64,000 nucleotides of DNA from CAVRUH01 sp963822595 (GCA_963822595.1 CAWGIG010000004.1:248001-312000), one strand, 5' to 3'; shown: positions 43,552 to 52,252, counted from the first letter of the stretch. Translations and numbers: made by a program. The notes: generated by a model not told the origin, from the letters alone.

Positions 43552-44355
43552 ATGAATGTTTCTATTTCTCCGGCTTCTTCAGCAAAACCTACACCTGCAC
43601 CCTATCTTACGGGTGTTAGAGAAACAGATAAAAGAATTAACGAAATCATGCAAAAGTATTTTAAAGAAAACGTACTTCATCGCTATTTGTCAGGAAGCGA
43701 TGGCTGTGAGTTATCGTTAAGTTATTCCGTGGGGATGAATTTTTCTCTTTTTTACCCCAATCGCGGTTTGGCGAAAGAGTTTTTTAGAGAAGTGAATGAA
43801 GTTCTTGTTAAATGTGACTTTGACATTGATGTAATAGACCCTACCCTAGATGAAATAAAAAAAATAAATTTTACATGTACTTCCTTTTCACCCCAAGATA
43901 CAGCTGCAGAGCCCCAAACTAAAAAAAATAAAAATGAACTTTCCATACCAGACCAAGAGTTTTCAAAATCTCTTCACGAATTGCTTTTAGTAAAGACTTT
44001 CGGCCAGGTCTATGAGTCTTTAGTTAAGTATATTGGTTACGATCCGTTAGATGCGAGACAAGCAACTGATCATTTTAAGCAATACACTCAGAAAAAAAAA
44101 TATAGCGATCTCTTCAGCTATTTGCATTCTACGATGTGGGGAAGATTAGAAAATTCTTTGCCAAATGAATATCAAATATTTGTATCAGCCCCGAATACAT
44201 TTCAAATTAGAAAAGAAGATTTTACTTCCTTTGATGACATGAATGATGTCGAGCTTAGCAAAATAGCTCACAGCATTATTGACGCCTGTTTTTCATTGAA
44301 AACACAATTCGATTTGAACAATGAAGAATTTCGTAAAAAATTAGAAAGTTTTTGA
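43552..44355 (+). CDS. hypothetical protein, 267 residues
   Basis: I do not recognise this protein. It is soluble, without a signal peptide. The N-terminal ~25 residues are Pro/Ala/Ser-rich and probably disordered (SPASSAKPTPAP), as in many type III substrates. Residues ~28-105 are alpha/beta with a CELSLSYSVGMNFSLFYP strand pair; ~110-135 is a charged linker; the rest is helical (LHELLLVKTFGQVYESLVKYI, SIIDACFSLKTQF). The ATG has ACAGGAGGTTCT upstream, a very strong ribosome site. The glycosylase gene follows after 9 bases, so they are co-transcribed. Confidence 0.65.
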   Translation: MNVSISPASSAKPTPAPYLTGVRETDKRINEIMQKYFKENVLHRYLSGSDGCELSLSYSVGMNFSLFYPNRGLAKEFFREVNEVLVKCDFDIDVIDPTLDEIKKINFTCTSFSPQDTAAEPQTKKNKNELSIPDQEFSKSLHELLLVKTFGQVYESLVKYIGYDPLDARQATDHFKQYTQKKKYSDLFSYLHSTMWGRLENSLPNEYQIFVSAPNTFQIRKEDFTSFDDMNDVELSKIAHSIIDACFSLKTQFDLNNEEFRKKLESF

Positions 44356-44364
44356 TAAACCATT

Positions 44365-44868
44365 ATGATTAAATATCAAGTAGGATACGGGTTAAAGATT
44401 TTGTTTGTAGGAGTTAACCCACATCCGGGTTCAGATAGACGCGGGATTCCTTTTTCAAACAATAAGATGTTTTGGTATCTTTTGCATGATGCTGGTTTGA
44501 TAAAGGAATCCCGTGATCTATTAAAAGATGACGAGCAACTGAAGAAGCTCTATATGCATTCATTTAAAAGTAAATATCGATTTGGTATATCGAATATGGT
44601 CAGCAGACCCTCTCGTACAGCTAACGAACTTAAACGAGTCGAAGCTATTCCAGGCAGAAAAAATTTGCACGCTGAAATAAAAAAATACAAACCTAAAGTT
44701 GTATGTTTTGTAGGGAAAATTACCTATAGCCTGTTTATTGATTCAAATGACTTCACTTTCGGTTGGCAACCGGATATCGAATCTTCTAAAATCTATGTGA
44801 TGCACTCCCCCAATCACGGCTATGCAAAAATAAGAATTAAAGAACTTCAGGAAATCAATAATCTATAG
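44365..44868 (+). CDS. uracil/thine-mismatch DNA glycosylase-like protein (MUG/TDG family)
   Basis: The 167-residue protein follows the MUG/TDG layout: LKILFVGVNPHPGSDRRGIPF (motif 1, with the catalytic Asn in GVNP), NKMFWYLLHDAGL, FGISNMVSRPSRTANEL, KKYKPKVVCFVGKITYSLF and a final YVMHSPNHGYAK in the place of motif 2 (NPSG in MUG). The enzyme excises uracil or thymine from mismatches. The altered motif 2 (SPNHG) departs from MUG and could change specificity. It follows the hypothetical gene at 43552 by 9 bases. Confidence 0.75.
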   Translation: MIKYQVGYGLKILFVGVNPHPGSDRRGIPFSNNKMFWYLLHDAGLIKESRDLLKDDEQLKKLYMHSFKSKYRFGISNMVSRPSRTANELKRVEAIPGRKNLHAEIKKYKPKVVCFVGKITYSLFIDSNDFTFGWQPDIESSKIYVMHSPNHGYAKIRIKELQEINNL

Positions 44869-44872
44869 CTCA

Positions 44873-44903
44873 CAAAAAAAAGGGCCAGTATGGCCTATTT
44901 TTT
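44873..44903. terminator. bidirectional terminator
   Basis: A-run, GGGCCA-GTA-TGGCCT, then ATTTTTTC. Placed between two convergent genes (stops at 44868 and 44916); the A-run on one side and the T-run on the other serve both strands. Confidence 0.8.
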
Positions 44904-44915
44904 CTCTTTCGCTAT

Positions 44916-45800
44916 TTACTTCAGCTTGTTTTCCAACATCAGATACAATGCGGCCTTTTGTTTTAAGGTCAATTGTTCGGATTCAAACAACTCAAGGAGA
45001 TTAACCAACATTTCCTTCGCTTCAGATTCTGTGCTAGCGAAACCTTCTGTAAAAGATTGAATGTCTATGAAATCTTGGTCGGTAGGCTCATTGCCATAAA
45101 CCATGTCATGATAATTCTCCAAATTACTTCTGAATTCATTGAGAAACGTTCTTTTCTCATTTTTATCCGAAATATTTTTACTCATCAACATCCCTTGCGA
45201 TTGTTCCCAATATTCTTTATCTACCTGAAATGCCATCAAAGTCAGAAACATTTGAGGATGAATATTATTTTCGTGTATCGCAGCAGGATCCACAATTTGA
45301 ACAGTCCAATTGTTGTATAACCTAAAAAACGGACGAGAAAACGTAGCGATTAAATGCCCATCCCTAGCATCCGTGACTCTATATTGAGTTTCCCAAAAAC
45401 TTAGCTGAGCTTCAGCTAGATGCTGACCGGAAGGAGCATTGATTGCAAAAGTTGGAAAAAACCATGTCAATTTTTCTTCCACAGTCCCCAAGGCCAATCC
45501 GCGATAATCAGTTACATCAAAAGTCGCTCCAAAGGACCAGAATTGCATCGTTGCTTTTGCCAATAATTGTTCATCGTTATCTATGAGATGGTATTCAGGC
45601 GTCCAAGAAAAAATCTTCCTATATACCGTTCCCAATTTCAGCCCTTCGCGAGTTTTAATCTCAAATGATGTTGTCCAAGAAAAAACCTTTTCATTAACAA
45701 ATAACTCTTCGGGTAATCGATTCTCATGAGCATGCCCCTGTGATATATCAAATAAGGCAACAAAGGCACAGCATAAAATTAAAAAATATTTTGTAATCAT
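44916..45800 (-). CDS. exported tubby-C-terminal/LURP-one-like domain protein
   Basis: The 294-residue protein has a signal peptide (MITKYFLILCCAFVALFDIS, cleavage near QGHA). Residues ~30-175 carry repeated strand units (KVFSWTTSFEIKTREGLKLGTVYRKIFSWTPEYHLID; FWSFGATFDVTDYRGLALGTVEEKLTWFFPTFAI; GHLIATFSRPFF) typical of the tubby/LURP-one beta-barrel, a fold that in eukaryotes binds membrane phosphoinositides. The C-terminal ~110 residues are helical and acidic. Export of such a fold is unusual. Function unknown. No ribosome site stronger than TGAGGATTT is seen. Confidence 0.7.
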   Translation of the reverse strand: MITKYFLILCCAFVALFDISQGHAHENRLPEELFVNEKVFSWTTSFEIKTREGLKLGTVYRKIFSWTPEYHLIDNDEQLLAKATMQFWSFGATFDVTDYRGLALGTVEEKLTWFFPTFAINAPSGQHLAEAQLSFWETQYRVTDARDGHLIATFSRPFFRLYNNWTVQIVDPAAIHENNIHPQMFLTLMAFQVDKEYWEQSQGMLMSKNISDKNEKRTFLNEFRSNLENYHDMVYGNEPTDQDFIDIQSFTEGFASTESEAKEMLVNLLELFESEQLTLKQKAALYLMLENKLK

Positions 45801-45942
45801 AAATCCTCAAAGTTAAAAGTTAAATGACGATTATAATAAAAAAAATAATAGAAAACAATAGCTATTTTAAAAAAAACAATCCTGGATATTATACTTGAAT
45901 TTTAGTATTGTTCACTTCAGTATAAAACAATTTGGAGGTGTT

Positions 45943-46671
45943 ATGATTGGCTCTTCGGTGCATATTCCTTTAAGGCATTACAGCATGGTTGGAAGCATAC
46001 TCCATCCCCCATGCCCGCAAATGGTTATCAAAGGTGATGTCGATATCGCAAAAATGCTTGTATCACAAAACCTAGCACCCCCCGGAATTCAAACAGAAAC
46101 AACTCTAAACATGTTCGAAATTCTGGAAGAGGTCGAAGCCATGTTGCCAAATCTTCTTAGCAATCGCGGAAATTGGAAATCCTTATACATCGATTATCAA
46201 CCCCCTTTTTTAATGCGTATCTTTTGTGATATCAAAAGCCAGAAGTTAGATGGTAAATGCGTGAGAGCAAGTCTCCATTATTTTTTACCTGCAGAATCTG
46301 TCACTCCATCAGAAGCGAGCAGTGAATCCGGTGAAAATCTTTATCATCCCCATGGTTGGGCTTCCAGCATGCGCCTGATTGATGGCACCTATGATCAATA
46401 CATCGGATTTGCAGAGGGTCCTGGGCTTGACGCTAAACCCTCAAAATTATGCCGCCTCACTCATTCTACGGGCGATAGCTACGCGATGAACCACCCATGG
46501 CTATGGCATCAGGTCAATCCCCGCCCCAATCAAGCGGTTTCAACACTGATGGTGACGCATATTCCTTCTTCCTGGGATCAAGAAGTTCCTAAATCGACCA
46601 AACCGCTTAGGGCTTTAAACACAGAAGAATTAGACTTCATGTTTAATCATTTTATTAAATTTTTTAACTGA
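45943..46671 (+). CDS. cupin-like putative metalloprotein
   Basis: I start at ATG 45943, behind TTTGGAGGTGTT; an in-frame ATG at 45895 has no ribosome site. The 242-residue protein has two histidine-bearing motifs spaced like a cupin metal site: LYHPHGWASSMRLIDGTYDQYIGF (~131-154) and YAMNHPWLWHQVNPRP (~178-193), with RLIDGTYDQ and STLMVTHIPSSW as likely barrel strands. It resembles small cysteine-dioxygenase-like cupins in layout, but the sequence is not close to any I can name. Probably an iron enzyme or sensor. Confidence 0.55.
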   Translation: MIGSSVHIPLRHYSMVGSILHPPCPQMVIKGDVDIAKMLVSQNLAPPGIQTETTLNMFEILEEVEAMLPNLLSNRGNWKSLYIDYQPPFLMRIFCDIKSQKLDGKCVRASLHYFLPAESVTPSEASSESGENLYHPHGWASSMRLIDGTYDQYIGFAEGPGLDAKPSKLCRLTHSTGDSYAMNHPWLWHQVNPRPNQAVSTLMVTHIPSSWDQEVPKSTKPLRALNTEELDFMFNHFIKFFN

Positions 46672-47558
46672 GAATTTTTTCGAGCTTGGAGATGGCGGCT
46701 TTTATATTCGTCTTTTGATTTTTGAAAGATTTAAAAAGGTCGCCTTTGTCTTTAAGTCTTTTGGCCATTGTTTTAATTGTAAATTTTTTGGGATCTAAAG
46801 ATTCATTGACCTCCTTCCATTCTAAAGGAGTCGATACTGTAGCTTCAGGAGTAGGTCTAACAGAATAAGGTGCCGCAACTGTTTTAGTGCGACTGTTCTG
46901 GAGATAATCGATATATACTTTCTTTTGCCTATTCTCTGGTTTTCGAACTAAAGATGTTATTTTAGGTAGTTTTTGATTAACAACTCGAGCCACTATTTCA
47001 GCGAATTCTTGCGCTTGTTCATAGCTATATTTTGCGGCCAAAGGGACATAAATATGCAATCCTCTTTTTCCTGAAGTCTTGCAATAGTTTGACACGCCTA
47101 TTTCATCCAAAACTTCATGAAGAGTCTTCGCGACTTTTACCACTTGCTTAAAAGATATCGCTTCTGGGTCTAAGTCGATAATCAAATAATCCGGTTTATC
47201 CAAATGTGAAATCGTACTTGAAAAAGGATGAAGTTCAATATTCCCCAAATTTACGGCGTACAGCATGCTTGGCTTATCCTGAATGAGCAAATAGTTAACA
47301 TCTTTCTCTGAATGTTCTACAGTTGTCGTTGCGATCCAAGATGGTAAAAAGTCCGGAGCTGCTTTTTGATAAAATTGCTTCGCCATCAATCCCATTCAGG
47401 AAAGCGATGCATCACGATAGGACGATTTTTCAGATAGGGTAAAATATATTCGGATATCTCGGAATAATAATTAATTAAATCACCCTTTGTGTACTTTTTC
47501 TTTTTGAAGAATATTTTGTCTAGATGTGTGAGAAAAGAGTCCGGATTATTTTTGTTAT
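46664..47558 (-). pseudogene. ligD: polymerase/primase domain of DNA ligase D, frameshifted
   Basis: From ~47553 the minus strand reads THLDKIFFKKKKYTKGDLINYY...LPYLKNRPIVMHRFP, then after indels near 47395-47405 MAKQFYQKAAPDFLPSWIATT, DYLIIDLDP, KTSGKRGLHIYVPL and KVYIDYLQNSRTKTVAAPYSVRPTPEA, the archaeo-eukaryotic primase-type LigD polymerase. It lost frame with the upstream ligase at an A9 run (about 47554-47562) and again inside HRFPNGIDG. An open 243-residue piece (46664-47395) keeps the late metal-binding DLDP region but lacks the N-terminal quarter. Confidence 0.82.
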
Positions 47559-47564
47559 TTTTTT

Positions 47565-49031
47565 TTATTTAGGGACTTCTTTTTCCATGATGACTTCCTT
47601 CGGTGATTTATCCGTTCTTATTCCTTTAAAAGAAGGATGGCGCAATTTATGATCTTCGGTCCATTCAGTGAAAGTGACTTCGCAAACGATGCTTGGTTTC
47701 ACCCATATTGCCGGTGTGTTTGTATGAGGCTCTTCTTCCAAAGGACATTTTTTGACGATTAAAGGATTGAGTTTTTCATATATATCTTTTAATGTTTGGT
47801 CATCGAATCCAGTTCCAACATGCCCTGCAAACTCTAACTTCTTATTTTTTCTTATAGCTAAAAGTAATGAACCAAATTTTGCTCTGCTTCCCTGAGGTTT
47901 GGTGTAACCTATAATAATAACTTCCTGACTTTTTTGATTTTTGATTTTCAACCAATCTTTAGATCGCAGGGATTGATAAATACTATCTTTTTTCTTTGCC
48001 ATGATTCCTTCAAGGCCCAATTTTTTTCCTTCCTTAAAAAACTTCTTTCCCTTTGTCATCACATGATCGCAATAAAGGATTGAAGGTTGATCCAATTTTT
48101 CCAAAAACTCCTTTAATATCTGTTTTCTTTCTAATAAGGGAGTTTTCCTTAAATCTTGATGATCCAAAAAAAGTATGTCAAAAATATAGTACCGAATATC
48201 TCCTTTTCCTGTTTTCAGATACTGCTGCAAAAGCTGAAAACTCGGGCGTCCGCTTTTATCTAACGCAACAACTTCTCCATCCAAAATCACATTTTTCTTT
48301 ATTTTATCCAACTCACGCGCAATCGTTGGAAAACGAGTTTTGTACGAGATAAAATTCCGCGAGTAGATTTCTATTTTTTTTCCGGAAACTTCCGTAATCG
48401 CTCGGTAACCATCCCATTTTATTTCAAAAATCCAATCGGAATCATCAAAGGGTTCTTCTACAAGCGTGGACAACATGGGTGCTATATGATGCGGCATTTT
48501 ACTGATTGTTTTTGTTTTGACTTTTGGCGCCTCTATCCCTTCGCCGATATAATCATCTTTTTCTTTAATCAGGAGCCATTGATTTTTTTTAGGATCCTTT
48601 TTAATTCTAACGAGAACGAAGGCTCCTTTCAATTTTTTTCCTGAAAGAATGATTTTTAACTCTCCTTTTGCGAGCCCTTTTCTCAGATCGGATCCGTGAG
48701 CTGGTCCATAGGTCCCTTTATCCCAGATCTCAACTTTTCCTGCTCCATAGTGCCCTTGAGGGATAATCCCTTCAAATTTCCCATATTCCAAAGGATGGTC
48801 TTCTACTTCAATAGCCAATCGTTTATCTTTTGGATTTAGAGAAGGGCCTTTAGGAACGGCCCAGCTTTTTAAAACACCATCGAGTTCTAATCGAAAATCA
48901 TAATGGAGCCTTCTCGCGTCATGTTTCTGAACGACAAAAGATAAAGAATGGTTCTTTTTTTCTTTTAGTTTCTTTCCGGGAGGTTCCCCCGATTCCTTCA
49001 CGTTTCTTTTTTTTCTGTATTTATCGAGCAC
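47565..49031 (-). CDS. ligD: ATP-dependent DNA ligase D, phosphoesterase and ligase domains
   Basis: This non-homologous end-joining ligase has 488 residues. The 3'-phosphoesterase domain (~25-160) has LSFVVQKHDARRLHYDFRLE, WAVPKGPSLNP, VEDHPLEYGKFEG and IPQGHYGAGKVEIWD. The ligase domain (~195-488) has the adenylation lysine in EIKWDGYRA, then DGEVVALDKSGRPSF, LEGIMAKKKDSIY and the OB-fold GYTKPQGSRAKFGSLLLA. Domain order PE-Lig-Pol matches LigD of Agrobacterium/Pseudomonas layout variants. The polymerase domain follows out of frame. Its start overlaps the Ku stop by 11 bases. Confidence 0.92.
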   Translation of the reverse strand: MLDKYRKKRNVKESGEPPGKKLKEKKNHSLSFVVQKHDARRLHYDFRLELDGVLKSWAVPKGPSLNPKDKRLAIEVEDHPLEYGKFEGIIPQGHYGAGKVEIWDKGTYGPAHGSDLRKGLAKGELKIILSGKKLKGAFVLVRIKKDPKKNQWLLIKEKDDYIGEGIEAPKVKTKTISKMPHHIAPMLSTLVEEPFDDSDWIFEIKWDGYRAITEVSGKKIEIYSRNFISYKTRFPTIARELDKIKKNVILDGEVVALDKSGRPSFQLLQQYLKTGKGDIRYYIFDILFLDHQDLRKTPLLERKQILKEFLEKLDQPSILYCDHVMTKGKKFFKEGKKLGLEGIMAKKKDSIYQSLRSKDWLKIKNQKSQEVIIIGYTKPQGSRAKFGSLLLAIRKNKKLEFAGHVGTGFDDQTLKDIYEKLNPLIVKKCPLEEEPHTNTPAIWVKPSIVCEVTFTEWTEDHKLRHPSFKGIRTDKSPKEVIMEKEVPK

Positions 49032-49836
49032 GATGAGGAGTCCTTGTGTGACCTTTTTTCACTTTATGAAGTTGATCAATACTTGCTTTGAGTTTTTTCA
49101 TCAGGTCGGCAGTTTTTGTGGTTTCGATTTTCTTACTTTGCTTACCGGCAACTTTTTTCTTTCCTTTTGACTTTGAATTGATAACTTCCATTAAATCATC
49201 TGCATAATTGTCTTTAAATTTTTTGGGTTGAAATTCTTCAGTCAATTGATCAATAAGTTCGAGAGCCATCTTCATTTCTTTGGGGTTGGGTTTAGCCTTT
49301 TTTGGAATTTTTAGACCCTCATGGCTTCGTATTTCGTCTTCATAGCGAATTTGATTCAAGATTAATGCATCCTCGTGGACAGTCAGAACAGCCAAATGCT
49401 CGCGATTCCTTAAAACAAATTTCACTACTGCGACTTTCCCCGATTCACTTAAGGCTTCTCGAAGCAAAGCATAGGCTTTTTCAGCACCTTTTCCGGGCTC
49501 TAAATAATAGGGTTTTTCGTAATAAATAGGATCGATCTGTAATTCTTCTGTAAATAGTTGAATGTCAATGATGTCAGATTTTTTAGAACTAAATGATTTA
49601 AAGTCTTCAGGTGTAATGGTTACATATTCGCCTTTTTCATATTGATATCCCTTTACAACTTCTTTGTAGGGAATTTCTTTTTCCTCGAGTTTGCAAATAA
49701 TCCCATAGCGAATCGGGGAAAGATCTTTTTTATGGAGCATATCTAGTTCAATTCTTTGTGAAAAGGATGCTGAATAAAGGCGCACGGGAATGTTAATTAA
49801 ACCAAATGATAGAGATCCGGACCATATAGTATGCAT
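49021..49836 (-). CDS. ku: Ku DNA end-binding protein
   Basis: The 271-residue bacterial Ku homodimer threads onto broken DNA ends and recruits LigD. Sequence features: IWSGSLSFGLINIPVRLYSA, LDMLHKKDLSPIRYGIIC, EIPYKEVVKGYQYEKGEYV, PIYYEKPYYLEPGKGAEKAYALLREAL and FVLRNREHLAVL, then a lysine-rich tail (KGKKKVAGKQSKK) typical of bacterial Ku. TAGGAGGTAATCA precedes the ATG. With LigD it forms a complete two-component NHEJ operon, rare among obligate intracellular bacteria. Confidence 0.94.
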   Translation of the reverse strand: MHTIWSGSLSFGLINIPVRLYSASFSQRIELDMLHKKDLSPIRYGIICKLEEKEIPYKEVVKGYQYEKGEYVTITPEDFKSFSSKKSDIIDIQLFTEELQIDPIYYEKPYYLEPGKGAEKAYALLREALSESGKVAVVKFVLRNREHLAVLTVHEDALILNQIRYEDEIRSHEGLKIPKKAKPNPKEMKMALELIDQLTEEFQPKKFKDNYADDLMEVINSKSKGKKKVAGKQSKKIETTKTADLMKKLKASIDQLHKVKKGHTRTPHRAR

Positions 49837-49865
49837 TGATTACCTCCTAGTTATTCCAATAATTA

Positions 49866-50030
49866 TATACTGAAGTGAGCTTAAAAATCGGTATTTGGGG
49901 CACTTGAAAGCTCCCGCGGTTCAACGATCGCAAGTGCCCTAATATTAAACAATATAAGGGCACTTGCGATCGTTGAACCCCGGGGCTTTGAAGTGCCCGA
50001 AATACCGATTTTTAAGCTCACTTCAGTATA
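49866..50030. repeat. palindromic repeat family B, copy 2 (inverted relative to copy 1)
   Basis: TATACTGAAGTGAGCTTAAA pairs with TTTAAGCTCACTTCAGTATA at the far end; the centre (CCTAATATTAAACAATATAAGG) is the reverse complement of the centre of copy 1, so the element is oriented and not just symmetric. It lies upstream of ku. Confidence 0.88.
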
Positions 50031-50127
50031 GGTAATGCGTAAAATTAATTAAAAATAGTGTGTAGCTAATCGATGGTGCCTTTTTTTTCAAAATATACTT
50101 TTCTAAATATAAGTAAATAAAAAAAAA

Positions 50128-50925
50128 TCAGCACCTATTCGCTAATGACACACAAAGTCCCTCTAAAAACCGCTCCTTAACTTGACTCCCCAGCAAATCT
50201 AGAGACAAAAAAGGATTGTAATCCTCTAACTCCATCAACAAAAGCTTTCCATCCGGCAGTCTACAGGCATCCACACGCTGAATTCCATATTTACAGGTAT
50301 TCCAACGGATGAACTGCAAGGCGAACTCGACATCCTCTTTTGAAGTATCATAAGGTTTTAACTCCCAACGCTTTTCAGGATTAGGAGCATATAGGGAATA
50401 GTAAAACTGTTCCCCTATAAAATAAAATGAGACCTCATACTGGAACTTCATTAATGGCTGTATCAGCACATTTTGACACTCCTCCTTTTGCAACTCCTCA
50501 TGATTGAGAATTTTCACTCCAGAGGAATCGGCGCCATCTAGCGGCTTCAATAAGTACCTTTCGAAGACACCAACCTCTTCCTTCGATTCAAACGTTGGGA
50601 TGACAGGATATCCCCTTCGAAACAACTCCAAGAGATGATATTTTCCGTTAATATCTCCCTTCCCTAAAAGATCATTAAATAGAACTAAATCGGTTCTTTT
50701 TCTCAATGCACTGAGTTGTTCGCGATGATACATTTGGGGTCCGGTATTCCTGAGGAGTATCACATCCACTTGATCAACGACATTGTCCATGTCATTGATA
50801 TGGCTGATGCAAACATTAAAATGTTTTCTCAAATAGCAACTGAGTTCCACATCTTCGCGAAAATATTCCCGACCCTTTGCTTGATACGAAAAGTCGGTTA
50901 ATAAAAGGACTGTTTTTTTTGACAT
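50128..50925 (-). CDS. ATP-grasp-fold protein coupled to brnQ
   Basis: I start at 50925 (MSKKTVLLLTDFSYQAKGREY), two bases after the brnQ stop. The 265-residue protein reads as a compact ATP-grasp enzyme: an N-terminal Rossmann-like part with DVILLRNTGPQMYHREQL, then ERYLLKPLDGADSSGVKIL (ATP-binding strand-lysine region), NVLIQPLMKFQYEVSFYFI (the E-x-S strand) and IQRVDACRLPDGKLLLMELEDYNPFLSLDLL, the metal-site E/N motif. Such enzymes ligate a carboxylate to an amine. Coupling to a branched-chain amino acid carrier suggests an amino acid or peptide substrate (inference). Confidence 0.7.
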   Translation of the reverse strand: MSKKTVLLLTDFSYQAKGREYFREDVELSCYLRKHFNVCISHINDMDNVVDQVDVILLRNTGPQMYHREQLSALRKRTDLVLFNDLLGKGDINGKYHLLELFRRGYPVIPTFESKEEVGVFERYLLKPLDGADSSGVKILNHEELQKEECQNVLIQPLMKFQYEVSFYFIGEQFYYSLYAPNPEKRWELKPYDTSKEDVEFALQFIRWNTCKYGIQRVDACRLPDGKLLLMELEDYNPFLSLDLLGSQVKERFLEGLCVSLANRC

Positions 50926-50927
50926 AG

Positions 50928-52070
50928 TTATATCCAGCATAGTTTGGCTGCTAAGGTTAATGTAAAAGGCCAGTGCGAGGGTTTGAGGCCCACAAATTTA
51001 CTGGCTATATTGACCAACGTCAATGCAATCAGCGCAGGATAAACCGCTTCAAGTACAGGACCTAAAAAGCGGGCTATTCCGGCAAAATCAAATGTAGAGA
51101 CCACAAAGCCGATAGCTAATGTGATAAACAAAGCAAGCTTATTGCCCATTTTTTCGTTAGAGACCTCGCAACGTAGAAAGTCGGCAAAGAGCGAAGTTAG
51201 CACAATGGCGGTGGTCAAGCAGGCAAATAAAACTGCAAGGCACACGCAAGGCGCTGCGACAGGTCCTAAGGAGGCCATGGCGATCATTCCCAACATTTCT
51301 TGCGGGGGCGTATCGGTCAACAGTGCGGAATAATTCCATCCGAGTAATACCCAAGCAAAGTAAACGCAAGACAAGATGCCGGCACCGATCAACGAAGATT
51401 TATAAAAGTGCTTTAGCAAACTGTCTTCTCCTTCATTCGATGATAGCTTCTTGTGGAGATGCTGAATTACAAACTGAGAAAAGAAAAATGCCGCCAAAAG
51501 ATCCATGGTTTGATAACCTTGGAAAAAACCATTTTTTAGAGCATTCCAAGCATTAGTGGTCGTTGCCTCCGGAAAATTCCCTTGGGATAATCCAAAAAAT
51601 GCAATCATTGCAATGGCTAAAAGTAAAAAGGGCGTCAATACTGTCCCTAAGGTTGTAACGATCCTATTTTTGTTAACCGTCATTAAATAGATCACAACAC
51701 ACATCAAGAGACTTGAGAGGGGCAGCGAAGCATTGGGTAGTAAGAGGAGTAACGCGCCATGAGCTACTGTTAGGCAACGCGCAAGAACGCCAAAGGGTCC
51801 CATGAGCGCAAGAGCCAAAAAGGAAAATAATAAAGTCCCTTTTTTGCCAAAGCAGTTAAAAAAGGTATAGATATCCCCTTTATAGAGCATCATCCCTAAT
51901 ACTCCTAGAAAGGGAACTACAACACCAGTGAATATAATGCCCAAGGCAGCGAGGAGATAATGTCCTTCACTTTCTTGGCCAACAGTGATTGGAAAAACTA
52001 AATTTCCTGATCCAAAAAACATTGAAAACAATGCTAATCCTGTACTTACAACGAGCCATCTCTTTTTCAT
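50928..52070 (-). CDS. brnQ: branched-chain amino acid:cation symporter (LIVCS family)
   Basis: The 380-residue inner-membrane carrier for Leu, Ile and Val has about twelve helices. Family features include MFFGSGNLVFPITVGQ near 18-33 (cation site region), FLGVLGMMLY, GPFGVLARCLTVAHGALL, GFFQGYQTMDLLAAFFFSQFVI and ACLTTAIVLTSLFADF. It is shorter than E. coli BrnQ (439) mainly at the C-terminus. Expression appears to be controlled by an upstream attenuator with an Ile-rich leader peptide (52107-52252). It is followed at once by the ATP-grasp gene. Confidence 0.88.
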   Translation of the reverse strand: MKKRWLVVSTGLALFSMFFGSGNLVFPITVGQESEGHYLLAALGIIFTGVVVPFLGVLGMMLYKGDIYTFFNCFGKKGTLLFSFLALALMGPFGVLARCLTVAHGALLLLLPNASLPLSSLLMCVVIYLMTVNKNRIVTTLGTVLTPFLLLAIAMIAFFGLSQGNFPEATTTNAWNALKNGFFQGYQTMDLLAAFFFSQFVIQHLHKKLSSNEGEDSLLKHFYKSSLIGAGILSCVYFAWVLLGWNYSALLTDTPPQEMLGMIAMASLGPVAAPCVCLAVLFACLTTAIVLTSLFADFLRCEVSNEKMGNKLALFITLAIGFVVSTFDFAGIARFLGPVLEAVYPALIALTLVNIASKFVGLKPSHWPFTLTLAAKLCWI

Positions 52071-52106
52071 AATCCTTACCTTTATTTGTTTTTAATAACT
52101 TGAGAG

Positions 52107-52145
52107 CAAAAAAAAGACCGCACCTCTCTCGAGAGTGCGGTCTCT
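52107..52145 (-). terminator. attenuator terminator of brnQ
   Basis: On the minus strand AGACCGCACTCTC-GAG-AGAGGTGCGGTCT forms a strong hairpin followed by eight U, 37 bases before the brnQ ATG. The 3' arm sequence GAGGTGCGG is also present in the leader ORF end (ATGAGGTGCGGATCT), which can pair with the 5' arm CCGCAC and so form a competing antiterminator. Confidence 0.8.
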
Positions 52146-52174
52146 GCCTTTAACCTATATTTAGCCACAGCCAA

Positions 52175-52252
52175 TTACATAGATCCGCACCTCATGATGG
52201 TGAGTCTAATGATAATCTGCGCACAAATATTGGACTGTGTCTTGCTAAACAT
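52175..52252 (-). CDS. brnQ leader peptide, 25 residues, Ile-rich
   Basis: The minus-strand ORF starts at 52252 and ends at 52175, 30 bases before the terminator stem. It contains five Ile codons, with three in a row (CAQIIIRLTIM), and one Leu. Arrangement follows classic leader-peptide attenuation: ribosome stalling at Ile codons would leave the following GAGGTGCGG segment free to pair with the terminator 5' arm and let brnQ be transcribed. No strong ribosome site is visible upstream, the main weak point. Confidence 0.65.
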   Translation of the reverse strand: MFSKTQSNICAQIIIRLTIMRCGSM

